The notes below the pieces were generated by a model. It made no database searches. It was not told the origin of the DNA and worked only from the letters and a program-made list of their open reading frames with translations. From Pithys albifrons albifrons (lineage: Eukaryota; Chordata; Aves; Passeriformes; Thamnophilidae), in contig NC_092465.1 in the NCBI RefSeq assembly GCF_047495875.1, positions 12,904,660 through 12,968,659 of the forward strand: 64,000 nt of DNA, read 5' to 3'. This document shows positions 26,096 to 36,456 of this stretch, piece after piece (position 1 is the first letter of the stretch; every line of letters starts with the position of its first letter). The translations under genes and the position numbers were made by a program.

Positions 26096-26462
26096 TTCAG
26101 CTGCTTTTCCCTTTTCAATTACATGCCAGAAAGCATTATGGACTTACACACCTATAATGTGTCACTACTTCACAGCTGCTAATTCCTCTGAAATGAGAAA
26201 TGCACACCTTTGTAAATGCTGCCCATCTCTGTATCCTCTTCAGAGAAAACATACAAAGAATATACTTCTAGTTTTTAATGTAATAGCTTACAATCCTGGT
26301 TTGCATTAAAAAAAAAAAAAAACCACAAAAATTTAGTAGTTAATCTTGCCAAAGTATGCCACAAGAGATTTTGTAGCATCTTTTTGTCACTGAATACATG
26401 CCAGTCTTACAACTGGTAAATTTTAGAGAAAAATTGGATGATAAATTAACTTAGATACATTA

Positions 26463-26482
26463 ATTTCATATTAATATGAAAT
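26463..26482. repeat. 20-bp perfect AT-rich palindrome
   Basis: ATTTCATATT is followed directly by its reverse complement AATATGAAAT with no spacer, and a partial further copy (ATATTAATAT) adjoins. Function is unknown; it may simply be AT-rich drift. Confidence 0.85.
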
Positions 26483-28704
26483 ATTAATATGTAGCATGTT
26501 TTACTGAAATCTTTGTTTTTCCTCAAATTATGTACAAGTGACCCCAGACTTATAAATTACCAATAAATAAATAACCATTAGATGAATTACCATTGAAGCA
26601 GCTGGACTGTGGTGTAAAGGCCTTCCTTCTTTCCTCCCACATTTTATGTTGGCACTCTGCTGACGGTACTTCCCATGGGGAATGGGCACTGTACACAGTG
26701 CAGCTGTGAACTGGAGTGGCTGTGTTTGGGACACACACCTTGCCCCTCACCTGGTGGGGCAGCAAACTGGGGCAGTCATGTCGGGGAGGGTCTTCCAGTG
26801 CTCATCTGCTGCAGCCTCGAGGAAGGAAATGGTGTGAAGGGACAACTGGGGGTCGTGTTGTTATGGATGGAGGGAAGGATAGCTTGTGAATTTGCCTGGG
26901 ACAAATCCAGGCTGTCAGAAACAAGGGAATATTTGAACACAGGAGAAAACATTTGAAGAAAGGGGTATGCTTTTGTGCTGCTTGGTATATAAACCCCTCC
27001 AAATAAGGGTTGTTGGCATAGAGGCAAAGTACTGAAAACTCTTGAAACAAAAATGTTACTGCCAGTGCAGCAATGAAACAGAAGAAATACAGGATCCCAA
27101 GGGGAAAATAAAAAGGAAAGCTTGTCATAGAAGTACATAGAAAAATAAATGAAGGGTTATGTAGCTGGGACACTATTCCTCAGCATGTTTATGAACATAT
27201 AAACTGGTTTTACAGAAATATTCTTAGGGTTGGAGGGTTTTTTGTATTTAGCTGCTTGTTCGTCTTTCATCACTCATTGCTTTTTATAACACGGCAACTT
27301 TTGATGGAGATGTAGGTACTTTGTATTCTCTACGCCCTCCCCTGAAATCAGACACACACAGGGTGAGCAGGGCATATGTTGGCCTTCTCTGGCATATGTA
27401 TGGCTAAATATAGTTTTACACAATGAACTTCAAGGCACAGTTCATATGTCTGAAGTTACACTGTGGCAATGTGTCTAGTAAAAACACTTGCATGTAGATC
27501 AGAAGAAAAGGGTTTCGTTCTACCTCCCCTGGTTGTTCCTGGATTTGCTGGGAAAATTTCCAGCCTTATCACTGCTTTGCTCAGAAATGGCCATGGGCAG
27601 CAGCTGTCATGAAAGTTCTCTGGTTTTATTGCTGTACATTCAGGGTAAATTTGGTATTTCTGCCCTGTTGGTTGTTTGAGGTTTTAAAATTAATTTACTT
27701 AGAAATAATTTTGCCGAGTAGGCATAGGTTTTTCATGTTTACCCTGGAAATAGTTGTCAACCAAAAGAATGGATTTGCTCCATGATAATTATGTTGAGCT
27801 GTGACTTTATGAGTTTATCCACTGGGATTCTAAATACACACCTACTTAAACTAGGTAAGTTAAGCGAGGAAACCACTGTAACTGTGGAAGAAAAGGCATT
27901 AGTTTGCAGTACTGAAGAGTTAACCAAGTGTCCATACTGATAGACTCCCACCTGCCTGTTTCCATAGTAGGTTCTCAATGCAGTTGGAATCTGACTTTCA
28001 CTGAAAGAGTCTTGAAATTGGGGGACTGTCACCTCATTTGGCAACCTGTGTCTCCTCTGACATACTACGAACACAAACTTGGTCTAATGCTGATTTTGTG
28101 TGTATGTGCTTTGTAAAGTAATCTGTGTTAAAATATATCATAGCCGCTGTTTAGAAGAGGATTAATAGAGGAATGTTTTCCTGGTATTTGTGTCTTCATA
28201 GAAGACAGTGACATCTTGTGGCACAGGTCATTTTTTCCACATGCATCCTCATTTCAGCTGGTTTACAGATGAAAGTCTAAACAAATTCTGGACAACTGCT
28301 AACACATTATTTTCCTCTGTAATATTCACTCTTTCAGATTTTTTTTAAATACATGTTTGCTTTAAGTATTTTTTAGTAGTGAAAAAAGATCAAGCCTTGG
28401 TTTCTACCATATTGCAAATGTAGGGTGTTGGAGTTTATCACTTCAGCTCACTGATATTCTTTGGAAAACTTTAAGCTCCAGGAATATTCCTATCTCAGCT
28501 TCACTGATATGAGACACTGAGAGTCAGAATTTCAGATGCTTTGCTAAGTTAGTGTATTATCACAGATGGACAAAATTGTCATGTTGCTTTTGATGGGATT
28601 GAAAAGAAAACACAGTAACATTTTATCATAAGGAAGAGACTTTTTTCTTTTTTTCTCCCTTTTTTCTTTTTTTTACCCTTAAACTATCTTTTGTCTTTTT
28701 GCAG

Positions 28705-28804
28705 ACAAAATGAGGTTTAAGCCCTGTCTCTGATGTTTTGGGACCCTCTTCTGACATGGCTGCTGTTTGCAAGTTGATCCCTGGATAAGGTCCTAGTTGT
28801 CAGC
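28705..28804 (+). promoter_or_regulatory. 5' leader of the kelch mRNA with three short upstream ORFs
   Basis: A long pyrimidine tract (28640-28700) ending in TTTTTGCAG marks the acceptor, so the exon begins at 28705. Before the main ATG at 28805 there are three AUG-initiated mini-ORFs: 28710-28733 (7 codons), 28733-28777 (14 codons, overlapping the previous stop as TGATG and in frame with the main ORF) and 28756-28788 (10 codons). The in-frame TGA at 28775 shows that translation of the main protein cannot start upstream in this exon. Such clusters typically reduce main-ORF translation or make it depend on reinitiation or stress. That role is inference. Confidence 0.7.
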
Positions 28805-28967
28805 ATGAAAGGCAAAACTGCACACTGTGACTGGAAATCTGCCCCCCAGAAGCAGCGCTGTCCCTGCGACCGATACAAACACGCCTGTGTTATTTGCAGA
28901 GGGTTTGTTTATCTCCATGGAGGGCGGAACATCACCAGTCTGAGGGATTTTTGGCGATACAGCATTG
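28805..28967 (+). CDS. kelch gene coding exon 1
   Basis: Encodes residues 1-54 plus one base of codon 55. It holds an N-terminal Cys-rich stretch (CPCDRYKHACVIC) and the first blade motif FVYLHGG followed by DFWRYSI. Donor ATTG/GTGAGT is strong. Confidence 0.92.
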
Positions 28968-31900
28968 GTGAGTTGGCCCCTTTACCTGAGTGTCAGCATT
29001 AAAGATTCTACATCCAGTCATCGTGAAATTGGGGATACTCCATAGTAATCAGATTATCCCCATTTAAAGTTACTCCATAAAAATGATGGATAAACTGCAT
29101 TTTGTTCATTGGGCAGATGGTGTGTGTTTGCCCCTGTTGCAGGTGTTCCAGAAAGTTTAGATTTCAGTTCAGTTCCTTTTTCTTTTTTTTAAATTGACCA
29201 GAAATACTGAGCCATTTAAAATATCCTGTTACTAGCAGGGGATATCAAAGAGTTTTCCCGATTCTCTAACACAGAAATAGTTTATGCATGTAGAAGTGCA
29301 CAAAGGGAATACATTAATACAACATCTTGTAGGTTTGTATTAACAATGCACTATCAAATATAACACTTTGTATTCTTTGACTTTATGTGTGGTCTTCCCT
29401 GTTTGGTTTTTGTTACTGAAATAAACCAGTATTTTGCTGGGGTTCATGCTCATGGACTTGTTGATTTTTGATATGGGCAACAATTAAAATACAAGCAATA
29501 ACAAGATCAATTTCTACTGTATTTAGATTTGCTAAATAGAAAAATGCATATATTTAATTTTTGGGAAAGTGCCTCTATCTTCTGATCTAACAGAGAGAAA
29601 AGATGACAAAACATTTCATTTTCCACATTGACTGGCAGCCCAGCCACATTCAAAGCCCATCTTTTCACCTTTTCCCTAATGTTTATACTGAGTGCACCAT
29701 TTTCTTAACTTCAGCTTTGTTTTATAGTGAAAAATGAATGGGAAATGCTGGATTGCTCCGGGGATGGTCCAGAAGAATTGGAGGAACATTCAATGGTGGC
29801 TTATAAGGTATAGAACAAGCTTTATATTGTCCATGTCCTGACATTTTATTTCCTACTATACAATACAATAAAATGCCATAGATTATTTTGTGCTGAAATA
29901 TGATACCCAGAAAATATTTTTGTGTCGGTGCAGTTCTGGATGTTGCTGTACCAATGTTTTGGAATCTTTCGGAATAAAGTGACAGTAATTTCCTCAGTCA
30001 GTGCTCAGTACATAAGAGTAATACAAGATAAAGACCTTGGCAGCACATTCTTTGACTTAACTGTACGGTTGTAACAGTTGCTCTGAATTCATTTGCATGA
30101 TCAGCTACAGCATAAAAACATTCACTTAAGAGCTCGCAGAGAAGAGAGATGGGGAATGAAGGCAAATAAGAATTACAGCCTTGCCTGCAAGGGGAAAACA
30201 GAATTTAGACTATCAGGAGCTGCAATGCAATGAAATATTTCTAAACATGCATAATCAAATATTACCTGAGCAGTGCCTCAGAGAGCTGCAGATCCACATC
30301 CCTGAAGCTGCCCCAGGCTGAGGAGGGAGTGATTCTGGAATGCTGTCCCTGTTAAACCAGCATCACAGTTTCCTACTGAGAGAGAATAAAGACATAATTA
30401 AAAGTTGGTGGCTTTTTGAGATTGCCTCTTTAGTTGTTAGCAGATCATCATACATTATTGTTAGTTATATTTTGGTGATAGCAGCCTTTTCATTTAGGAG
30501 TTGTTTTTAAAATTATTTTCATGCTATATGCTTACCTGTCAGTGACAAATATTTTTTCATTTTGCAGGGAAATTTGTATATTTTTGGTGGGATGGTGGAT
30601 TCTGCTTCCAATCAAGCAAAAACTCCTCTCTGGATGTATGACATTGGTATGATACACAATACCCATTTTTTGCCATGGGAAGTTCCAAGTCCATAGGTAC
30701 TAATAAATAGTAAGAACCATTGCCTGTAGCATAGCCCTTCCCTAAGCTTTACAACAATTAATGTATGTGAAACTGTATTTATATTTCCTGCTAAAATTAG
30801 GGTGTTAAGCTATCAAAAAGTCAGCTCTTACTTCAGTTAGAGATTATTATTTAGAAAAGTTTTATGTATTTTACGGTCTCAGAATTTCTATCCCCCCTTC
30901 CCCCCAAAGTTTACTATTTGATCATAAAACCCAATAATTAATCTAATATTTATTTTTTTAATGGTACATGGATTTTAAAAAACAAGTTGTTTATTTTATT
31001 ATGAAAGAAGGCAGATCAGTACAGTATATCTCATTTCCTAATTTTACTGAAGAAACACTTAAGCTGGCAGGAAAACTCAAGCATAATTAAATAAGAAGGT
31101 AGGAAATTAACATGGACATTTTATAACACATGTTTTTTTCTCGTAAGAACAAACATTTGGGATCTCTTAAGTGTATATTCTAATAAAAGCAGTGCAGCAT
31201 TTGAATTTAATAGCAATGCCATACATGATGTATTGTGCCTTTGGAAATCCTGTGTGTAGTAATGGCTGATTATTTAGATGTCAGATGGAGGAGGAAAGAG
31301 AGATACCAAGTTCTTTTTGAGCTAGTAAATCTTGTGACCAGGCCAATATTTAAGTTTCCTGGCTTCTTTTGCTACTTCACTATGTAACCTAAGTCAATGT
31401 ATTTTTTTCAATCCTTCTTTTGTGTTTTTCACCATTTGTCTGAGATACTTCCTGGAAGAACAGAGAGCCTCAGATAGAACCTATTTTAAAGGAGGAAGCA
31501 TTTTAATATTCACAGTATTTATCACTGAAAATGGGGAATGAGTTATTCAAAATTGGTTGTGTGTCTGGCTTTTTCATAGTTATTATTTAAAATCATTTGG
31601 CAATTATAGCTTTAAGGAATGCAAGCTTGCACTGCTTTTCTTTCTACCTCTGGTGCTGGGTATGTGGTCTTTCCTTCATGGTGATCACAGATCTGTGACT
31701 TCTGACTGTTATCTGAAGGCTACCCTTAAGGGACCTATGACAAAGAACAAGAAAAAAATAAGGCTGTTGTCATAAGGTGTACAGGATAAGTAGAAGGAGC
31801 TATACATCCGTCGGGAAATCTGGGAGTCCCGCAAGTTCAGAAAATGCTGAAAATCACAGGTCATTTCTGCATTGTGAAATTTAGCCTTAGGAAACAAGAA

Positions 31901-34900
31901 TACAGAATGGTGCCTCCATGATTCAGTATCAGATAAGGATACAGGAAAACTATTCAAACTGTGTCTCCTGCAAGTCTCTTGGTGCTGCTGTCTTAGCGGG
32001 AAACATATTTCTTCAGCCTTGTCAGTAGAAAACGGCAGGATGAGACTTACTTGAAAATTAGATCTGTAATTTGAAAAATTACTGTTGGAGGAGTGTCCTC
32101 TTGTGGTCTGGGATCTAAACTGCGCTTTATTAAATCAATCCCCCAGATTCCACAAAATGGACAGAGTGCCGTAACGTACCAGCAGAGACGGAGGTAAGGA
32201 GCCAGGAAGTGGGGAATGTGTGAATCAAATGCCTGTTGCTTTGTTGATTAAACAGATTGCTTTGAAATATGTTCCCCCAAACAGTTCCAATCTCATCTCT
32301 TTAGAGACATGTGGCTACACTTTATTTCTTTGCACTTTCAATAACTAAGGCTTTTTCCTTCTTCAAAACAGTGTTTAAAAATACTGCTCTTAAATTTTAA
32401 GTCCTATATAGGAAGTTAAGTCCTCTCCTCTGCTGCTGCTTCTGTTTTTCTGAAATCCTTATCAGGAAAACTAATTTTAAATGGAATATTACAACCATAC
32501 GTGAAGCTTGTGCTTTTAAAAGTAGGGTTGTGAAAACAGATTGGCAGTCACACTAATACATTTTGGAATATGAAGTGCTGCAGCATTTTTCATTTCTTCA
32601 GTCTGAACACGTGGACTCACCAAGTTACTGCCACTTCTAATGGAAACCTGAGTGGAAGTGTTTATGTCTTGGCCTTTTGATATTGGGTTTATATCACTAT
32701 ATGTAAAGCATCATTTATTTTTTGCTATTGAAACTTCATCCTCACAATGTTTCTACACTTTGCAATTACACGCAAAAAATTACTAAGATGTGACACAGTT
32801 ACTGCTCTGGTTACTTGTGTTTGGTGCAGGCATTGAGAAAGTTTGGGACTGCAGGGTCATTTGTGGGGAGACAGAACAGGTGTATTTTCAAGACAGACAT
32901 TGCTACTGATATGATTTAATAGGTTTTGTCTCGTTCTTAAATTGTTATAGAGCTTGGCACCAGCTAACAGAAAAGGTCATAGTGCAGTAGTGTACCATTC
33001 CAGCATGTACATCTATGGGGGATACTTTGGCATCAAAGGCATTTCACAGGAATTTTGGACTTTCCATTTTGGTAAGTTAAAAAAAGTGGGATAGGGTTTT
33101 GACCCAGTGTAAAACAACAACTGCTGCAGGAAAGCACGGCTTGCTCTGTTAAGAAAATTCTTCTCAGTAGATATGCTGTAAGTTAGTTTTGGCTGCTGTT
33201 TGGCAGCATTTAGTGAATTCTGTCAATTCAATTAATACCTGGCTGAAATTAATTAGATTATTAAACTGGAAAAAGTTTTGCAGTATTTGCCAGTTTTAGA
33301 GATGAAAATCAGGGAGAATGTTTTCTTCACTATGCACTATGCAAGGATTACTAAAACTTTCAGCTGCAGCAGAGACCCTGACTTCAGCCTGTTAATGCCA
33401 TCTTTTGAATCTCAAATCTTGAACTGGCCATGGGGAGCCAAACCTTTCAGGAGGTGGTTCCATTAGCATATTCATCACCAATGTGGCATTGCAAACCAGA
33501 TGATTCCCAGAGACTTCCTAAGTTGATAACAGTTGTTATCTGGTGGCCATTCTGTCATTATTTTGAAATGAATGATGAGTTTATCTTATCCTTCATTGTC
33601 TCACAGGGAGAATAAGCACAGACATTAATGAAGTTTTTATTGACTGATTTTTCCCCTCTTACAGCCAGGAAAGTATCTTTCTGTGTCATAGTTAATGAAT
33701 TGACAAAGTTATAGGAAAACTGCTTTGTAAATAAAATTTCCATGGCATCTGTCATACAGCATCTGACATTTTCATTAAAAGTTTATTTCAAAACTATTTT
33801 TTTTAAATGCACTTTTTCAATGTCAGAATTTTAGCTCATATTGAAATAAGCTTAGAGCAGAAACTCTTATTCTTCCACTGAATAGTTACTTTCTTCTTGA
33901 AATAAATTCCTTCTCTAATACTCACCAAGTTTGATCCATCTATCAGTTAGTATTCTTCTTTCAGATACAAGAAAGTGGCTGTGTGTTTCCAGCCCATCTC
34001 ACAACACTGGCCCAGGACCTCGTCATGGCCATTCCGCAGTTGTTTATTGTACTGGAATGTATCTCTTTGGAGGACTGATGGGGCTGAGTGAACAGAAGGA
34101 CTTATGGAAGTGGGACTTTGTAAGCAGCAGCTGGTCCACCATCAGAACAAGGTAAACTATTCTGTTTGTTACACTAAATGAGCAGAGAAAGAATTACTCT
34201 TGCCATTTGATACTGCATGCAGGTGGAGGGGGAGATGGTGCCCTTTTGGCGATTGTAGGAATTGTTCAGATCAAGATATGGTGCTGTTGCCATCCCTGGG
34301 GGCTCCAGTTGGCTTTTCGTTGGAGGAGCTGTTGGCAATGCATTGATGCTGCTGTCAGCAGTGTAATTCTGATGTCCCAATGCAGCTGTTCAGTAGTCAT
34401 TCTTCTGAGTCAAAAGGAAAATGGAGGCTAAAATCAGCATTAAGTTTCTTGTTGGTCTCTCCTTAACTGCTGGTTTCTCTTACGTTTAGCCAAGGACCTC
34501 CTCCAGTGGTAGGTCATGCTTCAGTAGTCTGCAAAGACTCTATGCTGATTTTTGGTGGAGGCATTTCAAATTCCAGCCCTAATAATGACCTCTGGAAGTA
34601 TCATTTCCATACGCAGACATGGAAGAAGCTTACAAGTACTGCAAAGGTGAACTTTCCTCCTAAAACATATCACTGCATCTTAGGAATTGGTGTTGATTTC
34701 CAAACTACCTCAGATTCCACTAATACATTCCTCAGCCACTGGAAGAACGAGCAGGACCATCACCAGCAGGTGCCCATCCCGAGGCACACTCGCTTTAGCA
34801 ACTACTTCCGCCAGCGCCCCACGGACCGGGCGCTCAGCAGCGAGGAGAGCAATGCCATTGAAATGAAAACCTTCAGCTTGCCTCTGGAGTCAGCAGGCTC

Positions 34901-35177
34901 TTGTGCATTTCAGACCACCTCAGAGGCAGAGCTAGACCCAAATAGAGACACCAGCCTTTTGCCAAAGGACAAGTCTCTCCCTCTGTTTGCCTCTTCTGAG
35001 AGAGAGACTTTTGCTGCTGCTCAGATTGTGGGTGAGGAGGAGGGACGTGACTGTGGGTGTGTGACCGCGGGGGATGAACTCAGCAGCAGTACCAACACAC
35101 TGCTGCTCATTGGGGGCAAACCTTTGTCCAGCTTCACTGAGATCTCATTCAGGCAAATGGAGTTCGATAGCTTGTAA
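28805..35177 (+). CDS. kelch-repeat beta-propeller protein, seven coding exons, 454 aa
   Basis: The exons are 28805-28967, 29728-29807, 30568-30646, 32147-32193, 32951-33071, 33965-34151 and 34490-35177. They total 1365 nt with every junction in phase (phases 1,0,1,0,1,2) and consensus GT-AG sites. Kelch repeats show the hydrophobic-GG pair followed by an aromatic residue and W: GG at residues 39-40 (VYLHGG), 88-89 (LYIFGG), 146-147 (MYIYGG), 199-200 (MYLFGG), 248-249 (MLIFGG) and a degenerate one at 434-435 (LLLIGG). Paired W/Y residues follow at W59, W112, W168, W220 and W270. HSAVVY motifs at 133-138 and 186-191 are typical of blades. Residues 275-425 form a long polar insert unlike a blade. 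Kelch propellers are protein-interaction platforms, often substrate receptors of cullin ligases (KLHDC2 and KLHDC3) or LZTR1-like adaptors. No BTB, BACK or F-box domain is visible. There is no signal peptide or membrane segment, so it is probably cytosolic or nuclear. I do not recognise the exact orthologue. The ATG at 28805 has A at -3 and an in-frame stop upstream. Confidence 0.93.
29728..29807 (+). CDS. kelch gene coding exon 2
   Basis: 80 nt encoding residues 55-81 (KNEWEMLDCSGDGPEELEEH, then SMVAYK). Acceptor TTTTATAG, donor AAG/GTATAG. The acidic loop precedes an H-S-M-V-A-Y motif equivalent to the R-H-G-H-S-A strand of other blades. Confidence 0.9.
30568..30646 (+). CDS. kelch gene coding exon 3
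   Basis: 79 nt encoding residues 82-107 plus one base. It starts GNLYIFGGMVDSAS and ends LWMYDI, the GG pair and the aromatic strand of blade 2. Acceptor TTTTGCAG, donor ATTG/GTATGA. Confidence 0.92.
32147..32193 (+). CDS. kelch gene coding exon 4
   Basis: A 47-nt exon encoding residues 108-123 (DSTKWTECRNVPAETE). The D-x-x-x-W strand closes blade 2. Acceptor ATCCCCCAG, donor GAG/GTAAGG. The phase fits both neighbours. Confidence 0.9.
32951..33071 (+). CDS. kelch gene coding exon 5
   Basis: 121 nt encoding residues 124-163 plus one base, with RKGHSAVVYHSSMYIYGG and EFWTFHF, a complete central part of blade 3. Acceptor TTGTTATAG, donor TTTTG/GTAAGT. Confidence 0.93.
33965..34151 (+). CDS. 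kelch gene coding exon 6
   Basis: 187 nt encoding residues 164-225 plus two bases. It has DTRKW, then RHGHSAVVYCTGMYLFGG, then DLWKWDF and SSSW: the end of blade 3 and all of blade 4. Acceptor TTCTTTCAG, donor ACAAG/GTAAAC. Confidence 0.94.
34490..35177 (+). CDS. kelch gene coding exon 7 (terminal)
   Basis: 688 nt encoding residues 226-454 and a TAA. Blade 5 (GHASVVCKDSMLIFGG, then DLWKYHF, then TQTWKKL) is followed by about 150 residues rich in S, T, E and D with a basic RHTRFSNYFRQRP segment. A last blade-like LLLIGG stretch follows, ending EFDSL. The long insert in one exon suggests a protruding loop or a tail after the propeller. Confidence 0.93.
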
Positions 35178-35200
35178 TCACTTTGATTGCAAAGTGAAAG

Positions 35201-35206
35201 AATAAA
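35201..35206 (+). terminator. first poly(A) signal of the kelch gene (AATAAA)
   Basis: AATAAA lies only 24 nt after the stop codon. Use of this site would give an almost absent 3'UTR, so a distal site such as AATAAA at 36451-36456 is a more likely main signal. Confidence 0.4.
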
Positions 35207-36450
35207 TTTCCACCACCACGGCAGTAGGTGGAAAACCAACTGCTTGCAACTGTCTTCAGCTTCCTATCAGCATGCTTGGGGAAAAAAATAATTAAACCTT
35301 CTCATACTTGCTGTGAACAGATTTTTTACAATGTTAACAAAACCCGACGTATATTTAAGTCACAACTTGCATGTAAGTTGTGATTTCTGAGAAGAGCTTG
35401 TTGGAATGCTGCTCTTTTTGTTGTTTTTCTTCTGGTCAGTTCATATCCTTTCAAATTGCAGTCTTGAAAATCAGAACTACAAGTAACCCCTACTGCCTCC
35501 ACAGCTGCAATTTCAGGGTCAAAGCTTGCTCATTTTGCATTGGCATAAGAGAGAAAAATACGGTGACACTTGAAGGATTTGATTAATCTTAATGGCAACA
35601 TTCTCTTAAGCTTTTAAAGATTTTGTTTTCTCAAGGGTTCTTTGCAAAATGCATTTGCAACATGAGATAACCTGTAACACCACAGAAACCCAACAAATTA
35701 GTGAGTGAAATCTAGAAGGTACTGAAGGATTGTGCATAATCCTGACAAACTGAAACCACGACAGCGTTAGACCAGAGGAATCACATTACATCTGGAAGAA
35801 CAAAGGAGTTGCCAAGTGAGTGCTGGCTTTAATGACTGAGCAAAAGATCAAAAGGGTTTGACTTCCTATGGCAGGGTTGGGGGGACAGAAAGAGGAGGGC
35901 TTGACAGGAGTGGCATAAAGCATGGGCTGTTCTGAGCGGTAACGCACATTTTAGCCACAAAAGGATTTCTGCTTTTCCAACTCCATCTCTCTGTTTTGTC
36001 AGCTCAGGTAGTATTTGTTATACATTTCCCCTCTATACGAGTAAATCCTGAGTTCATATATGACTTTCCTTGCTGAAAAGAAAAATTTTTTTTTGAGAGG
36101 CAATATTGTCCAGTGTTTCAAGCATTTATCTACATAGAATTTACTAAGATACTGGCCTTCTGACAGAACTTCAGCCATCTGTAAGAAAAGCTGATGTCTG
36201 AAACTACTGGCAAGGGCAAGTTATATACATCTGAATATTTGAAAAGTTTCAAAAGTTTCATAGGAATAAGGAATTTCAAGTGAGAATGTTTACAGATTCT
36301 TTCATCATCTCTTCACAAGTAGCTGTCACATGAATTCAATTATAGATGAATTATAGAACAATTATAGATGAATTCACAAAAAGCCACTTAAGAGTTATTT
36401 GGACCATCCATGACCCTTGTTTGGAAAGAGGATTGTACTCTCCCCACCTA

Positions 36451-36456
36451 AATAAA
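36451..36456 (+). terminator. candidate distal poly(A) signal (AATAAA)
   Basis: AATAAA occurs about 1.27 kb after the kelch stop, followed by T-rich and GT-containing sequence. This is the usual arrangement, but the site is not otherwise supported. Confidence 0.35.

Larger units (their letters stand above)
20761..28704. other. probable first intron of the kelch gene
   Basis: No coding exon is seen. If the CpG island is the promoter, this is the large 5' intron. It contains A runs (24198-24214, 26308-26322), an AT-rich stretch at 22880-23260, a 20-bp perfect palindrome at 26463-26482, a candidate conserved block at 24950-25110 and a MIR-like reverse fragment near 25960-26095. Confidence 0.5.
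28968..34489 (+). other. introns of the kelch gene
   Basis: Six introns of 760, 760, 1500, 757, 893 and 338 nt lie between the coding exons. They are AT-rich. No repeat, extra exon or small RNA was recognised in them. Two short frames at 33278-33615 are chance. Confidence 0.7.

Noticed and set aside
26776..27173. Two overlapping minus-strand frames of about 120 codons
   Set aside because: Both frames are open at once and have random composition; there is no splice or domain support.
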